This document shows, one piece after another, positions 1 through 8,926 of a stretch of DNA of 64,000 bases. The notes beneath the pieces are model-generated. The model ran no database searches and was not told where the DNA came from. It saw only the letters and a list, made by a program, of their open reading frames with translations. Both the position numbers and the translations under genes were made by a program. Source of the DNA: Chitinophagaceae bacterium (GTDB lineage: Bacteria > Bacteroidota > Bacteroidia > Chitinophagales > Chitinophagaceae); contig JANWIY010000107.1 in the NCBI GenBank assembly GCA_025449645.1, forward strand, positions 1 to 64,000, written 5' to 3'. Positions within the stretch are counted from its first letter, which is position 1. Each line of letters opens with the position of its first letter.

Positions 1-385
1 GGTTATGTTTCATTAATCCGAAAATGGTATTTTCCCAGAGCTCTTCGCAATCACCCAGATTGATAAAAAAAAATTTCTCCCGGTCATAGTAGTCAAGCGC
101 TTCAAGGTAGCAGGGCTCACAGACAGCAAAATCATCCGAGCCATCCCTGGTACCCCGGTGCTGATCACTCAGGATAATCACATTGCCGTTATCTGCGGCA
201 ATGCTGAAATGGCAGACCTTGCCGCTTCTCGCTTGCGTCGCCTCCAGATATAGGGAGGACAGCGCCTCCAAGACAGCCATTTTATCGGGATCCGAAGAGA
301 CCCTGTTTGCGATCCATGTAACTGGTTTTTTCAACAAGAATCGCAACACTTTCCGAATCAGGCGGGAAACGGGAGATTCGCTCAT
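1..385 (-). CDS. Metallophosphoesterase family protein, C-terminus beyond the window
   Basis: The minus-strand frame opens at an ATG at 383-385 and runs 128 codons off the left edge without a stop. After a basic N-terminus the protein shows VIILSDQHRGTRDG near residue 68, a D-x-H metal site, and NLGDCEELWE near residue 113, matching the GDxxE block of calcineurin-like phosphoesterases. The remaining metal-binding His motifs would lie outside the window. The start is 14 bp after the rpiA stop, so it is probably the third gene of a mutS2-rpiA-phosphoesterase operon. The substrate cannot be predicted from this part. Confidence 0.7.
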   Translation of the reverse strand, partial: MSESPVSRLIRKVLRFLLKKPVTWIANRVSSDPDKMAVLEALSSLYLEATQARSGKVCHFSIAADNGNVIILSDQHRGTRDGSDDFAVCEPCYLEALDYYDREKFFFINLGDCEELWENTIFGLMKHN

Positions 386-398
386 ACCGGAATTTTAG

Positions 399-1070
399 CT
401 ATCGAGAAATAACCCGGCTTTCGCCGTTTTCGAAACCAACTACCAATCTCCTTGCTATGTTTATGAAAAGTCCGTTGTCCACAACGCCCGTAATGGCATT
501 GATTCGGCCATGTGTGGCCTCCGGATCTTCAATTTCTCCAAATGCACAATCCACAATATAATTGCCATTATCCGTAAGATAAGGTCCTGATTCCTTCATG
601 CGCCGGGTTGGGCTGCAGCCTAGTAATCTCAGTTTTTCCAAAGTTCTTTCCCATCCGAAAAGCACCACTTCCACCGGCAAAGGAAATTTCCCCAGCGTTT
701 TTACCATCTTAGAATCATCGGCTACAATAATTAACTGGTTGCTGTTGGTCGCCACGATCTTTTCGCGCAGAAGAGCACCGCCCCCGCCCTTGATAAGACT
801 CAACTTTTCATCCGCTTCATCCGCACCATCGATCGTAACATCAATCGTTCCGATGTCTGCAAAACTGTAAATGGGAATTCCCAGCGAACGGCCATGCTCT
901 TCAGACCGGACCGAGGTGGCAATTGCCCTGATCCTCCATTTTCGTTTTTTCATTTCTTCCGCAATTTTTTCTATGGCCCAATATGCCGTTGAACCGGTGC
1001 CTAATCCGATGGTCATCCCATCATCCAGAAATGAAACTGCTTTTTCAGCTGCAACTTGTTTTGCATTCAT
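399..1070 (-). CDS. rpiA: Ribose-5-phosphate isomerase A
   Basis: This 223-residue protein interconverts ribose 5-phosphate and ribulose 5-phosphate in the non-oxidative pentose phosphate pathway. It carries the phosphate-binding GTGST at 24-28, the DGADEAD block at 81-87 with Asp81 and Asp84, and KGGGGALLREK with Lys94 and Glu103. These fall at the same numbers as the known E. coli catalytic residues. Length is normal for the family. It lies 59 bp downstream of mutS2 on the same strand and is followed closely by a phosphoesterase gene. No odd features. Confidence 0.96.
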   Translation of the reverse strand: MNAKQVAAEKAVSFLDDGMTIGLGTGSTAYWAIEKIAEEMKKRKWRIRAIATSVRSEEHGRSLGIPIYSFADIGTIDVTIDGADEADEKLSLIKGGGGALLREKIVATNSNQLIIVADDSKMVKTLGKFPLPVEVVLFGWERTLEKLRLLGCSPTRRMKESGPYLTDNGNYIVDCAFGEIEDPEATHGRINAITGVVDNGLFINIARRLVVGFENGESRVISR

Positions 1071-1129
1071 ACGCTGAGCATTGATTCATGATTTTTTGTA
1101 ATTATCACAGGCCGAAAATTCTCCGGCTA

Positions 1130-3247
1130 TTATTTGCTCTCTTCAGGCTGAGGTTTTTCGCGGATCAGCACCAGATCGGTCGCATCCACCGTAATCGGAA
1201 TCAATCCAACCTGCACGACAGCTTTTTTCCCACGGATTTCACGCACCACCCCTATCTGGCGGTTTTTTTTCATCTTCACTTTATTACCAGGCTGAATAAT
1301 GCCTTCTATTTCCAGGTATTTAGCATCAAATTTCTTTTTGATTTTTTCACTTACCGGCCTTTCTTTCTGGTGAAATAAAAGCGCCTGCATCTGTTTGATC
1401 AACTCCTGCTTATTTTCAATCTTCCGCCAGTCGAATATAATCTGTTTCAGCTTTCTTTCCATCTCTTTCAGGTAGGCGATGCGTTCTGCCGAAATTTTGT
1501 TTTGTTCTTTCAACAATTCCAGCTGCTGATGGTGTTTTTCCCTATGCAGGGTCTTTTGCATTTCCGATTTCAACTGCTCATTTTCTCTTATCAGCTTTTG
1601 CAATTCCTTATCCTTCTGCTCTATCTGTCTCAGATCCTGTTCCGTGCGGTTGAGCAGTTTATCCAGCCGGAAATGGTCCTCGTCCACAAGAGCCCTCGCC
1701 TGCCGGATAAGGTCAGGATGGAGACCTATCCGCTCGGCAATGGAGAAAGTATATGAGCTGCCTGGTTTACCCGGGATCAGCTTGTATAGCGGTTGCAGGC
1801 TTTCTTCGTCGAAAGCCATGGCCCCGTTCATAATACCCGGAGTTTTATTGGCCATCACTTTGAGGTTTAAGTAATGGGTGGTAACGATACCATAAGCATG
1901 CTTCTTAACCAGTTCCTGCAGGATGACTTCGGCGAAAGCACCTCCCAGGTTCGGATCACTGCCGCTCCCCAGCTCATCAATAAAAAAAAGCGTGCGGCCA
2001 TTGGATTGCTCCATGAAATATTTCATGTTCATCAGATGCGAACTGTATGTGCTCAGCTCAAATTCGATGCTTTGCGTATCCCCGATATGTATCATCAGCT
2101 GCCTGAAAATGCCGGGTCTGGAATCAGGATGAACGGGTATCAGCAGGCCAGACTGGACCATCAGTTGCAGGAGGCCCACCGTTTTCATGGTCACCGTTTT
2201 CCCTCCCGCATTCGGTCCGCTGATCACGAGGATCCGGTTTTTTTCATCCATCCTGATATGGGTGGGAACCGTAGGTTTGTGTGATTTTTTATGGTACAAC
2301 AACAACAATGGATGATAGGCCTCAATCAGATGTAAATGCGAACCATCCTGTATTGTCGGATTGATTCCGTTTATTTCTAGGGCCAGTCTGGCTTTCGAGG
2401 CAATAAAATCATATTCCCCCGTAATCTCTGCATAAGTCTTCAGCAACTCAGCATAAACGGAAAGCCTGCTGGTAAGTTCACGGAGGATCCGGATCACTTC
2501 TCTGGTTTCGGCATGCTCAAGAGAGAAAATCTCATTATTCACTCCGATCGTTTCCTCAGGTTCTACAAATGCAGTTTTCCGGCTATCGCTTTCCCCGTGA
2601 AGAATGCCTTTTACATGGCGTTTATTTTCCGCAAAAATTGCCAGCACACGACGTCCGTTTAAAAAAGCTTCCTCAGTTTCTGCTACATACCCGGCCTTGC
2701 TTAATCTGGATAGAATCCGGTCGAATATGCGCCTCAGTTCCTTCCGTTTAACGAAAAGGGACATCCTGATTCCGGCAAGTTCTGCAGAAGCGCGGTCACG
2801 TACCTGCCCGTTTTCTTCCAGGGTCTCATCTATAAATGAAATGATCTGCTTTTCATAATAGGTCTCCCGGATCACGTCCGCCAGGGCCGGGTAGGCCAGT
2901 CTCTTTTCATTGACAAACCAATGAAAGATATTGCGGAGATTGTCTGCCAGCCTGCGGATCAACAGAAATTCTTCCCCGCTTAGAACAGCACCCGGAAGAC
3001 TGAGCAGCTTGATTTCATGTGAAGAATTCAGACTATCTTCATTTGGGAAATACTGGGCCTGCTCAAGAAGCATTTTAAATTCGGCCGACTGCTGCAATTC
3101 ATGTTGTATGATTTCAAAACGGGTATGGACATGCAGGTTTATGGCCTTCTCCCTGGCATATGCGGATTTGCAGTGGTTTGCCAGCAGCTCCCGGATTTTA
3201 TCAAATTCCAGTTGAGCAAGTGCTGATTCCGGGAAGTATCTGATCAT
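1130..3247 (-). CDS. mutS2: MutS2-type ATPase lacking the Smr domain
   Basis: The 705-residue protein has the MutS-core ATPase: Walker A GPNAGGKT at 344-351, a Walker B FFIDELGSGSD block about 80 residues later, and a long charged coiled coil at about 530-620. MutS2 proteins act on recombination intermediates or stalled and collided ribosomes rather than on mismatches. The chain stops after a KOW-like segment (GNKVKMKKNRQIGVV...) about where the C-terminal Smr nuclease domain starts in the roughly 780-residue B. subtilis protein; no Smr motif is visible. A -7 box lies 7 bp upstream of the ATG. It is the first gene of the rpiA operon. Confidence 0.9.
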   Translation of the reverse strand: MIRYFPESALAQLEFDKIRELLANHCKSAYAREKAINLHVHTRFEIIQHELQQSAEFKMLLEQAQYFPNEDSLNSSHEIKLLSLPGAVLSGEEFLLIRRLADNLRNIFHWFVNEKRLAYPALADVIRETYYEKQIISFIDETLEENGQVRDRASAELAGIRMSLFVKRKELRRIFDRILSRLSKAGYVAETEEAFLNGRRVLAIFAENKRHVKGILHGESDSRKTAFVEPEETIGVNNEIFSLEHAETREVIRILRELTSRLSVYAELLKTYAEITGEYDFIASKARLALEINGINPTIQDGSHLHLIEAYHPLLLLYHKKSHKPTVPTHIRMDEKNRILVISGPNAGGKTVTMKTVGLLQLMVQSGLLIPVHPDSRPGIFRQLMIHIGDTQSIEFELSTYSSHLMNMKYFMEQSNGRTLFFIDELGSGSDPNLGGAFAEVILQELVKKHAYGIVTTHYLNLKVMANKTPGIMNGAMAFDEESLQPLYKLIPGKPGSSYTFSIAERIGLHPDLIRQARALVDEDHFRLDKLLNRTEQDLRQIEQKDKELQKLIRENEQLKSEMQKTLHREKHHQQLELLKEQNKISAERIAYLKEMERKLKQIIFDWRKIENKQELIKQMQALLFHQKERPVSEKIKKKFDAKYLEIEGIIQPGNKVKMKKNRQIGVVREIRGKKAVVQVGLIPITVDATDLVLIREKPQPEESK

Positions 3248-3253
3248 TCAAAA

Positions 3254-3261
3254 CAAAGATA
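3254..3261 (-). promoter_or_regulatory. Bacteroidota -7 box upstream of mutS2
   Basis: On the minus strand the sequence TATCTTTG matches TAnnTTTG exactly and sits 6 bp before the mutS2 ATG. No TTTG -33 element lies at 19 bp. If used, the transcript would have almost no 5' leader. Confidence 0.45.
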
Positions 3262-3347
3262 AGTTAACGAACATTTAAAAGGTTTCAATTGTCATATATA
3301 TTGCAATCTGCATCCTGCTCCACTACGTATATTGCTAAAGAAAAAGA

Positions 3348-4001
3348 ATGAAAATCATTATGTTATCAGCTATACTTCTAAGCATTTTTACGATCGCTTC
3401 CTGCCATTCATCATCAACACAACAAACCACTATGACCGAAGAGAAAATTCCGCCCGGAATCAAAACGGATACCGCCACTTTTGCAACGGGATGCTTTTGG
3501 TGCACTGAAGCCATTTTCCAGGAACTTAAAGGCGTACTTAAGGTAACCTCCGGCTATTCCGGCGGAACAGTCAGCAATCCTTCCTATGAACAGGTGTGTT
3601 CCGGAACTACAGGCCATGCAGAATGTGAGCAGATCATTTATGATCCCAAACAGATCAGTTTTGACGAACTCCTGGAAGTATTTTGGGAATCCCACGATCC
3701 AACATCCCTTAACCGCCAGGGTAATGACGAAGGAACTCAATATAGAAGTGCCATTTTTTATCATAATGCTGAACAAAAAGAAAAGGCGGAGCAGTATAAA
3801 AAGAAACTGGATCAGAGCGGGGCGTATGATAAGCCCATTGTAACGGAGATAACGGCCTTTAAAACATTTTATCCTGCTGAAAATTACCACCAGGATTATT
3901 ACAGGCTTCACGGATCACAACCATACTGCACTTTTGTAATCCGTCCCAAAGTGGAAAAATTCGAGAAGGTATTTAAGGATAAATTGAAGACTTCCAAATA
4001 A
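3348..4001 (+). CDS. msrA: Peptide-methionine (S)-S-oxide reductase, lipoprotein
   Basis: A 217-residue MsrA that reduces the S-epimer of methionine sulfoxide. The N-terminus is a lipoprotein signal peptide with lipobox IASC (lipidated Cys19), placing the enzyme in the envelope. The active site GCFWC lies at 48-52 with nucleophile Cys49. Downstream family blocks are present (SGYSGGT, HAECEQI, DPTSLNRQGNDEGTQYRS, HQDYY). No MsrB domain is fused. It is a single-gene unit, divergent from mutS2 and convergent with the flavin-reductase-like gene. The lipoprotein form suggests repair of oxidised periplasmic or surface proteins. Confidence 0.95.
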   Translation: MKIIMLSAILLSIFTIASCHSSSTQQTTMTEEKIPPGIKTDTATFATGCFWCTEAIFQELKGVLKVTSGYSGGTVSNPSYEQVCSGTTGHAECEQIIYDPKQISFDELLEVFWESHDPTSLNRQGNDEGTQYRSAIFYHNAEQKEKAEQYKKKLDQSGAYDKPIVTEITAFKTFYPAENYHQDYYRLHGSQPYCTFVIRPKVEKFEKVFKDKLKTSK

Positions 4002-4006
4002 GCGAC

Positions 4007-4912
4007 TTAAACTATTTCGTATCCCGATTTTAGCTGTTCAAAAAAATGGATATGATACAGGGAATTGCGACTATCGTGCATTTTTTTTGAGTTCAGGATG
4101 CGGCCTACCAACATCATGTGGCTTCCAAGTTTAAAATGATCCGTTATTTCAATTTCCCTGTACCATGAGGAAAACTCGGGAACGGGGAATTTCAGCAATT
4201 CACTTTCTGAAACCCTGAATGGCAGGCTTTGGATTTCGGGTGGCGTTTTACTGTGATGAGCACCCAGCGCATACATTGTTTTTGAATCAATTTCCTCCGT
4301 ACTGGATACAACCACCCGCTTTGTTTCAATGATCTCATTTACTGTAATATTGGATACCCGAAGGCCAAGCAGGTAGACGTTTATTTCCGGATATTCGCCC
4401 TGAAAATCCATTGGAAAAATATTGTAATATTCTTTGTTCCTGAATGATGTAACGATTACCCTTCGGGGATAGGAGTATAAACCTCCGTAAATCAGCGTCT
4501 CCTTATACCCATGTCTCTTATTAGAAAAGAAGAAGTTAATTAATAAATATTGATGCAAAAGACTTATCTGGTGGCATCTTAGTTTTTCTATCTCAAGCAC
4601 GAGGATTACGCCGTTAGGCTGTTCCAGCTTTTTTATGATTGTAAGGGTCATCGAAACAACAAGCTTCTCATCCCTCAGGATATTTAATTCAAGCTTCCTC
4701 TTCCCGATTGTATCTAAATCATTTCCGCATATCCATACTGCAATACAAAAAGGACGTTCGCACAGAATATTATGACGCTCACTTACGTCGATCCTGCGAT
4801 GCCCATCTTTCAGGTAAGCAGTTTCCGCAATCTTGCCGTTCCGTATACTGACGCCAAAAAAAATCTGGCGGTCCAGGTTTTTAAAGAGAAGTTTTCTTAT
4901 AAGCGATTTCAT
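4007..4912 (-). CDS. Flavin-reductase-like (FMN split-barrel) protein, divergent
   Basis: A 301-residue protein of uncertain function. The C-terminal half resembles flavin reductase-like proteins: PFRVSESELLKFPVPEFSSWYREIEITDHFKLGSHMMLVGRI resembles the conserved 'hFkxGxHxhhhGxV' strand region of that fold. The N-terminal half (residues 1-160) is lysine- and isoleucine-rich and I cannot assign it. The start overlaps the 3' end of the methyltransferase gene by 32 bp, so the two are probably co-translated. Base composition looks more AT-rich than the flanks, which might reflect transfer. It could alternatively be a non-catalytic flavin-binding protein. Confidence 0.55.
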   Translation of the reverse strand: MKSLIRKLLFKNLDRQIFFGVSIRNGKIAETAYLKDGHRRIDVSERHNILCERPFCIAVWICGNDLDTIGKRKLELNILRDEKLVVSMTLTIIKKLEQPNGVILVLEIEKLRCHQISLLHQYLLINFFFSNKRHGYKETLIYGGLYSYPRRVIVTSFRNKEYYNIFPMDFQGEYPEINVYLLGLRVSNITVNEIIETKRVVVSSTEEIDSKTMYALGAHHSKTPPEIQSLPFRVSESELLKFPVPEFSSWYREIEITDHFKLGSHMMLVGRILNSKKMHDSRNSLYHIHFFEQLKSGYEIV

Positions 4913-5582
4913 TTCTTGATAGAATCAGCATCGCAAAGTTTGAATTTTGAATCGAATTATAAGAAACAAAATCGAAATATTTAGCCGCTGCCGATTTGTA
5001 TTTCTGCAATGTATGAAGATATGTATCCTGGGCAACGCCATTAAAATAATTCCGGGTTATCAATTGCTTATTGAAAAGGGTTTTTGCGGCCACTTTCAGG
5101 GAATGCGACTTAATCATTTTCACTGGCCGGGTGTCAATAACCGTTGCCTGGACATAGCAATGGGTGTCACATATCAGAGGAAGTCTTTCAAACAGGATAT
5201 CAATATCCGGAATGCAATTCAAGACCGCAAAATTTGCCAGGACGCCATTCATCTTATCGGTAAACGGGAGAATATTATCGGACCATTGGCGAAAGTCAAG
5301 CTTTTCTTCAACAAAAACAGGCCTTCCCGGACTTACTGAAACTGATTTTATTGCAATTGCCCTCATGTTGGAAGAAGGTTCCAGAAAAAATACCTTATAA
5401 TGATCAGATAATAAGGCAGGCAGATCAAGGCCAGTTCCTCCTCCAAAATCGAGTATATTTCCATTGGAAATATTGGCCTTAAATATTTCTATCACCTTTT
5501 TGCGAGTTTCATTGTCTGATTCCGTCATATGACAATTATAATTCCGGGCAATATGGTCATAATAAGTTGTAGACGACAGCAT
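4881..5582 (-). CDS. Class I SAM-dependent methyltransferase
   Basis: A 233-residue protein with a clear motif I, ILDFGGGTGLDLPALL at about 43-58, followed by an acidic strand end (VFFLEPSSNM) that would contact the SAM ribose. Later blocks (GVLANFAVLNCIPDIDILFERL) fit motifs IV-V of small-molecule or lipid methyltransferases. The C-terminal part is lysine- and tyrosine-rich and not diagnostic. It overlaps the flavin-reductase-like gene, suggesting a two-gene modification unit. The substrate is unknown. Confidence 0.75.
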   Translation of the reverse strand: MLSSTTYYDHIARNYNCHMTESDNETRKKVIEIFKANISNGNILDFGGGTGLDLPALLSDHYKVFFLEPSSNMRAIAIKSVSVSPGRPVFVEEKLDFRQWSDNILPFTDKMNGVLANFAVLNCIPDIDILFERLPLICDTHCYVQATVIDTRPVKMIKSHSLKVAAKTLFNKQLITRNYFNGVAQDTYLHTLQKYKSAAAKYFDFVSYNSIQNSNFAMLILSRNEIAYKKTSL

Positions 5583-5697
5583 TCCGATTTGCGCTTATTT
5601 AATAAAGGTAGTGGTTTATGCAGGCGGATTCAGCAGGTTTAAGATCATACGCACGCAGGCAATTAAAAAAACAAGAATTGGTTTTTGGTCCCGGCTC

Positions 5698-6282
5698 CTA
5701 TTTGCCGATCCAATCATTCAGTTCAGTGCTGTCGAATTTTTCCTTTTCCATCAGGTCAATATCCGTATTGATCATGACCATTTCACCACCAATCAGTTTT
5801 GTCTGCTCATTATCTGTTTTTGATTGATATGATTTGGCCACCTTAAGTTCGCCGCTTAGGAGGTCCACCTCCGCACCCGGGCTGCCCGAAAAAGCATCAA
5901 CCTTAAAATCGGCTGCGGTGGAAATAACGGTCATCCTTAGCGCTTTTGTATAAACTATAAAAGGTAGCAAATTATCCGAGCCGGTCCTGAATAGTGCGGC
6001 ACCCTCAAGCGAAAGTTGGCGGTCTGCTTTGCTAAACCCAGGAGATAGACGGATGATTGAAGAGGTATCTAATAGCACCCTGCTTCCGTCTGGCAATTGC
6101 AGATTAATTCTCCCGGCGCTGCCGTTACTATACATTACTCCCCTGTTATCAGCTGCAGATTTTGAATTTTCAGGCCGGTTTTTGCAGCCTGAGAAATCAC
6201 CCGTCATGAAAAATAAAATAAACCCCAATAATTTTGACAGGTGATTTTCCCGAATGTATGATAAACTTTTGCCTGATACCAT
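5698..6282 (-). CDS. FecR-domain lipoprotein without partner genes
   Basis: The region GRINLQLPDGSRVLLDTSSIIRLSPGF followed by RQLSLEGAALF and VISTAADFKVDAF is the FecR sensor domain, which in Bacteroidota anti-sigma factors lies in the periplasm. Here the ATG at 6280-6282 gives a 194-residue product with a hydrophobic stretch and a possible lipobox (FSGC) near residue 30, and no cytoplasmic anti-sigma domain. No sigma factor or SusC-type receptor is adjacent. It follows the aldehyde dehydrogenase gene on the same strand. A longer TTG start at 6324 is possible. It may be a stand-alone FecR-domain protein. Confidence 0.7.
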   Translation of the reverse strand: MVSGKSLSYIRENHLSKLLGFILFFMTGDFSGCKNRPENSKSAADNRGVMYSNGSAGRINLQLPDGSRVLLDTSSIIRLSPGFSKADRQLSLEGAALFRTGSDNLLPFIVYTKALRMTVISTAADFKVDAFSGSPGAEVDLLSGELKVAKSYQSKTDNEQTKLIGGEMVMINTDIDLMEKEKFDSTELNDWIGK

Positions 6283-6316
6283 GATACAGGATGTGAATTC
6301 GTATCGGAACAGGGAA

Positions 6317-7687
6317 CTAGTCAAGACTTTTTAATTGAAAGGCTTTGGTCTTCGTAAAACCGCGTAATCCTATATGCGAAAGCGTTGCACCAATTCCGGA
6401 ATGTTGTCTTCCGCTCCATGGAACAGCAGCACTCACCCGATCGCAGCAGTTCCAATAACCCGTGCCTACATTTAATTTTTTCAAAATCCCTTCAGCACGC
6501 TCCCTGCTGCCGCTATATACGGCAGCCGTCAGTCCATATTCAGTATCCCCCATCCATTTAAGGGCTTCTTCGTCATTGTTTACACGCATGATGCCGATGA
6601 TGGGCCCGAAAGATTCCTCCTGCATTACGCGCATCCCATGGGTTACGTTTACTAAAACGGTAGGCTCAAAATAATATCCTTTATGCTTAAGTCTTTTACC
6701 TCCGGTAAGTACAACAGCTCCTTTTTGCACAGCATCATTTACCTGATTTTCCAAAACCACCAGCTGTTCCCTGCGCGTCAGCGGGCCAATATAAATATCA
6801 TTTCCTTCAGGTGATCCTATTTTCCAGGTTCTGACCACATTTACAAACTCATCAATATACTGATCATGGATCTTACTATGCACATAAATCCGCTCCACTG
6901 CACAGCAACTCTGCCCATTGTTGTAAAAAGCTCCATCCGCAGTACTTGCCGCAGCGGCCCTGATATCCACTACATCATCCGCAACATACAGGGGATCCTT
7001 TCCTCCCAGTTCGCACTGACAGGGAACCATTTTGAGGGCTGCTTTTTCATAAACAGATTTCCCGATTCTATAACTCCCTGTGAAAAAATAACCGTCAAAT
7101 GGAATTTGCAAAAGGTATTCACCGACCGAACCCGCGCCAATGGCCAGTTGAAAAGCAGTCCCGGGAATTCCTGCCTCCTTTAGCCTCTTATCTATCTCCA
7201 ATCCCGTAAGTGTGGCCATTTCAGAAGGCTTATACATCACGGCGTTTCCGGCCAGGAGCGCAGGCACGAATACATTTATTCCGACAAGATAGGGATAGTT
7301 CCATGCAGAAATATTTGCAATCACGCCCAAGGGCTCGTAAACTATTTTTTCCTCAGGATTCTTGTCGGAAATCATCCATTCCTCATTCAGATATTTTTCC
7401 GCGTTAGCGGTCAGCCACTGAATCCTGGTAACAGCGCCGTTTATCTCATTCCTTGATTGGCGGATAGGCTTTCCTACTTCCTGTGTAAGAATAGCGGCAA
7501 GTTGTTCTCTGTCATTCGTTAATATTTCTGAGAACCTATGGATCCTTTTCACCCTTTCAGAAAGGTTTACCTCCTGCCAGGCCCGTTGTGCCCCCTTCAG
7601 CAATTGAAATTTGGCTCCCAATGAAGATGCATCATCCTCCGGCAGATCCTTAATCATTTCCTCTGTAGCAGGATTAATAATTTTCAT
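6317..7687 (-). CDS. NAD(P)-dependent aldehyde dehydrogenase
   Basis: A 456-residue aldehyde dehydrogenase. The catalytic Cys261 lies in NNGQSCCAVE and the general-base Glu226 in CELGGKD; the cofactor loop FFTGSYRIGK is at about 201-210. Length is slightly short but the fold seems complete. Its ATG overlaps the stop of the upstream alcohol dehydrogenase as TGATG, implying translational coupling. In context it probably oxidises the aldehyde made by that enzyme, inferred here to be a gamma-glutamylated amino aldehyde; a succinate-semialdehyde-like substrate cannot be excluded. Confidence 0.88.
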   Translation of the reverse strand: MKIINPATEEMIKDLPEDDASSLGAKFQLLKGAQRAWQEVNLSERVKRIHRFSEILTNDREQLAAILTQEVGKPIRQSRNEINGAVTRIQWLTANAEKYLNEEWMISDKNPEEKIVYEPLGVIANISAWNYPYLVGINVFVPALLAGNAVMYKPSEMATLTGLEIDKRLKEAGIPGTAFQLAIGAGSVGEYLLQIPFDGYFFTGSYRIGKSVYEKAALKMVPCQCELGGKDPLYVADDVVDIRAAAASTADGAFYNNGQSCCAVERIYVHSKIHDQYIDEFVNVVRTWKIGSPEGNDIYIGPLTRREQLVVLENQVNDAVQKGAVVLTGGKRLKHKGYYFEPTVLVNVTHGMRVMQEESFGPIIGIMRVNNDEEALKWMGDTEYGLTAAVYSGSRERAEGILKKLNVGTGYWNCCDRVSAAVPWSGRQHSGIGATLSHIGLRGFTKTKAFQLKSLD

Positions 7688-8835
7688 CAGAGGGCCTGTT
7701 GATATATTTGTTTGAAATCATTCCTGCTTACCGGTTTAGGATTATTCGGATGGGCAAAATCAGCAAAAGCAAGTCCGGCCAATGTTTCCACATGTTCTTC
7801 ACGCACACCAATTTCCTTCAACCGGGTTGGAATGCCAATCTTTGAATTAAGCTCCAGCAGATAAGTGACCACAGCCTCTCCGCCAGGTTCTTTTAATTGC
7901 AGGGCTATGCTCATTCGCAGGAATTTATCTTCGAAACCGCTCCGGTTAAATTCCATCCCGTAGGGAAGGTTTACCGCATTCGCCAGACCATGATGCGTAT
8001 CCAGTAAAGATGAAAGCGGATGAGCAAGAGAATGTACAACGCCCAATCCCTTTTGAAAAGCAACTGCTCCCATCAGCGAAGCCAATAACATGTCAGATCG
8101 TGATTCCAGGTCAGGATGATTTACTGCTTTGACGAGAGACCGGCTGATCAGCCGCATACCTTCCAGCGCTATTCCTTCGCACATGGGATGTTCCATTTTC
8201 GCCAGAAAGGCTTCCATATTATGAGTCAGCGCATCCATGCCCGTAGCTGCTGTTATGAAAGGCGGAAGTTCCATAGTGAGTTCGGGGTCTGAAAAAACAA
8301 TTTTCGCCATCAGCTTAGGGGAAAAAAGAATTTTTTTCTGGTGCGTGATATCATCCGCAATGATGGCGCTTCGGCCTACTTCACTACCTGTTCCCGCTGT
8401 AGTGGGGATTGTAACAAAATGCGGCACATCCTGCGTTACAAACACTTCCCCTCCTATAAGGTCATCATATTTAAAAAGGTCCTCGCGATGATTTACCCGC
8501 AGTACAATAGCACGGGCCACATCCAATGCTGCCCCGCCGCCGATGCCGACCACTGAATCCCGCCGGGTCTGATCATAAACATCTGTTCCCTTATATACAT
8601 CAGACTTCACCGGGTTTTTATGAATATCTGAAAACACCTCAACAGCGAGCCCTTTTTTTTTCATCCCGTCCAGGATGGATTTAAAAAAACCCAGACCCGC
8701 CACATTTGAATCAGTAACCAATAAAGGTCTTTCCAGCTTCTGCCAGACCAGATAATCAGGAAGCTCCTTAATGGCCCCTGCACCAAACCGGATTATGGTA
8801 GGAAAATTATATTGCAAAACATTCCCGGAATGCAT
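7687..8835 (-). CDS. Iron-containing (type III) alcohol dehydrogenase
   Basis: A 382-residue member of the Fe-ADH family. It has the nucleotide-binding GIGGGAALDVAR at about 98-108 and IPTTAGTGSEV at about 144-153. The metal ligands fit Asp201, His205, His268 and His282, with the same spacing as in FucO-type enzymes. It sits between a glutamine-synthetase-like gene and an aldehyde dehydrogenase and is coupled to the latter by a TGATG overlap. In this setting it would oxidise the hydroxyl group of a glutamylated amino alcohol; that substrate is inference. Confidence 0.88.
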   Translation of the reverse strand: MHSGNVLQYNFPTIIRFGAGAIKELPDYLVWQKLERPLLVTDSNVAGLGFFKSILDGMKKKGLAVEVFSDIHKNPVKSDVYKGTDVYDQTRRDSVVGIGGGAALDVARAIVLRVNHREDLFKYDDLIGGEVFVTQDVPHFVTIPTTAGTGSEVGRSAIIADDITHQKKILFSPKLMAKIVFSDPELTMELPPFITAATGMDALTHNMEAFLAKMEHPMCEGIALEGMRLISRSLVKAVNHPDLESRSDMLLASLMGAVAFQKGLGVVHSLAHPLSSLLDTHHGLANAVNLPYGMEFNRSGFEDKFLRMSIALQLKEPGGEAVVTYLLELNSKIGIPTRLKEIGVREEHVETLAGLAFADFAHPNNPKPVSRNDFKQIYQQAL

Positions 8836-8926
8836 AAATCAAATTTGTATTACACCACAACACGCCTAAATCTCAGTCTGCCAATACTCATTTTTTTCTT
8901 TTTACTTTTTAATTTTTAATTTTCTT
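8836..8926. repeat. Family B intergenic repeat, single arm (AAAAATT/AAAAAGT units)
   Basis: Between the ligase and alcohol dehydrogenase genes, the plus strand at about 8891-8925 is a T-rich tract of TTTTTACTTTTTAATTTTTAATTTTC type, i.e. AAAAATT/AAAAAGT units on the coding strand starting about 10 bp after the ligase stop. Only one arm is present. Confidence 0.6.
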
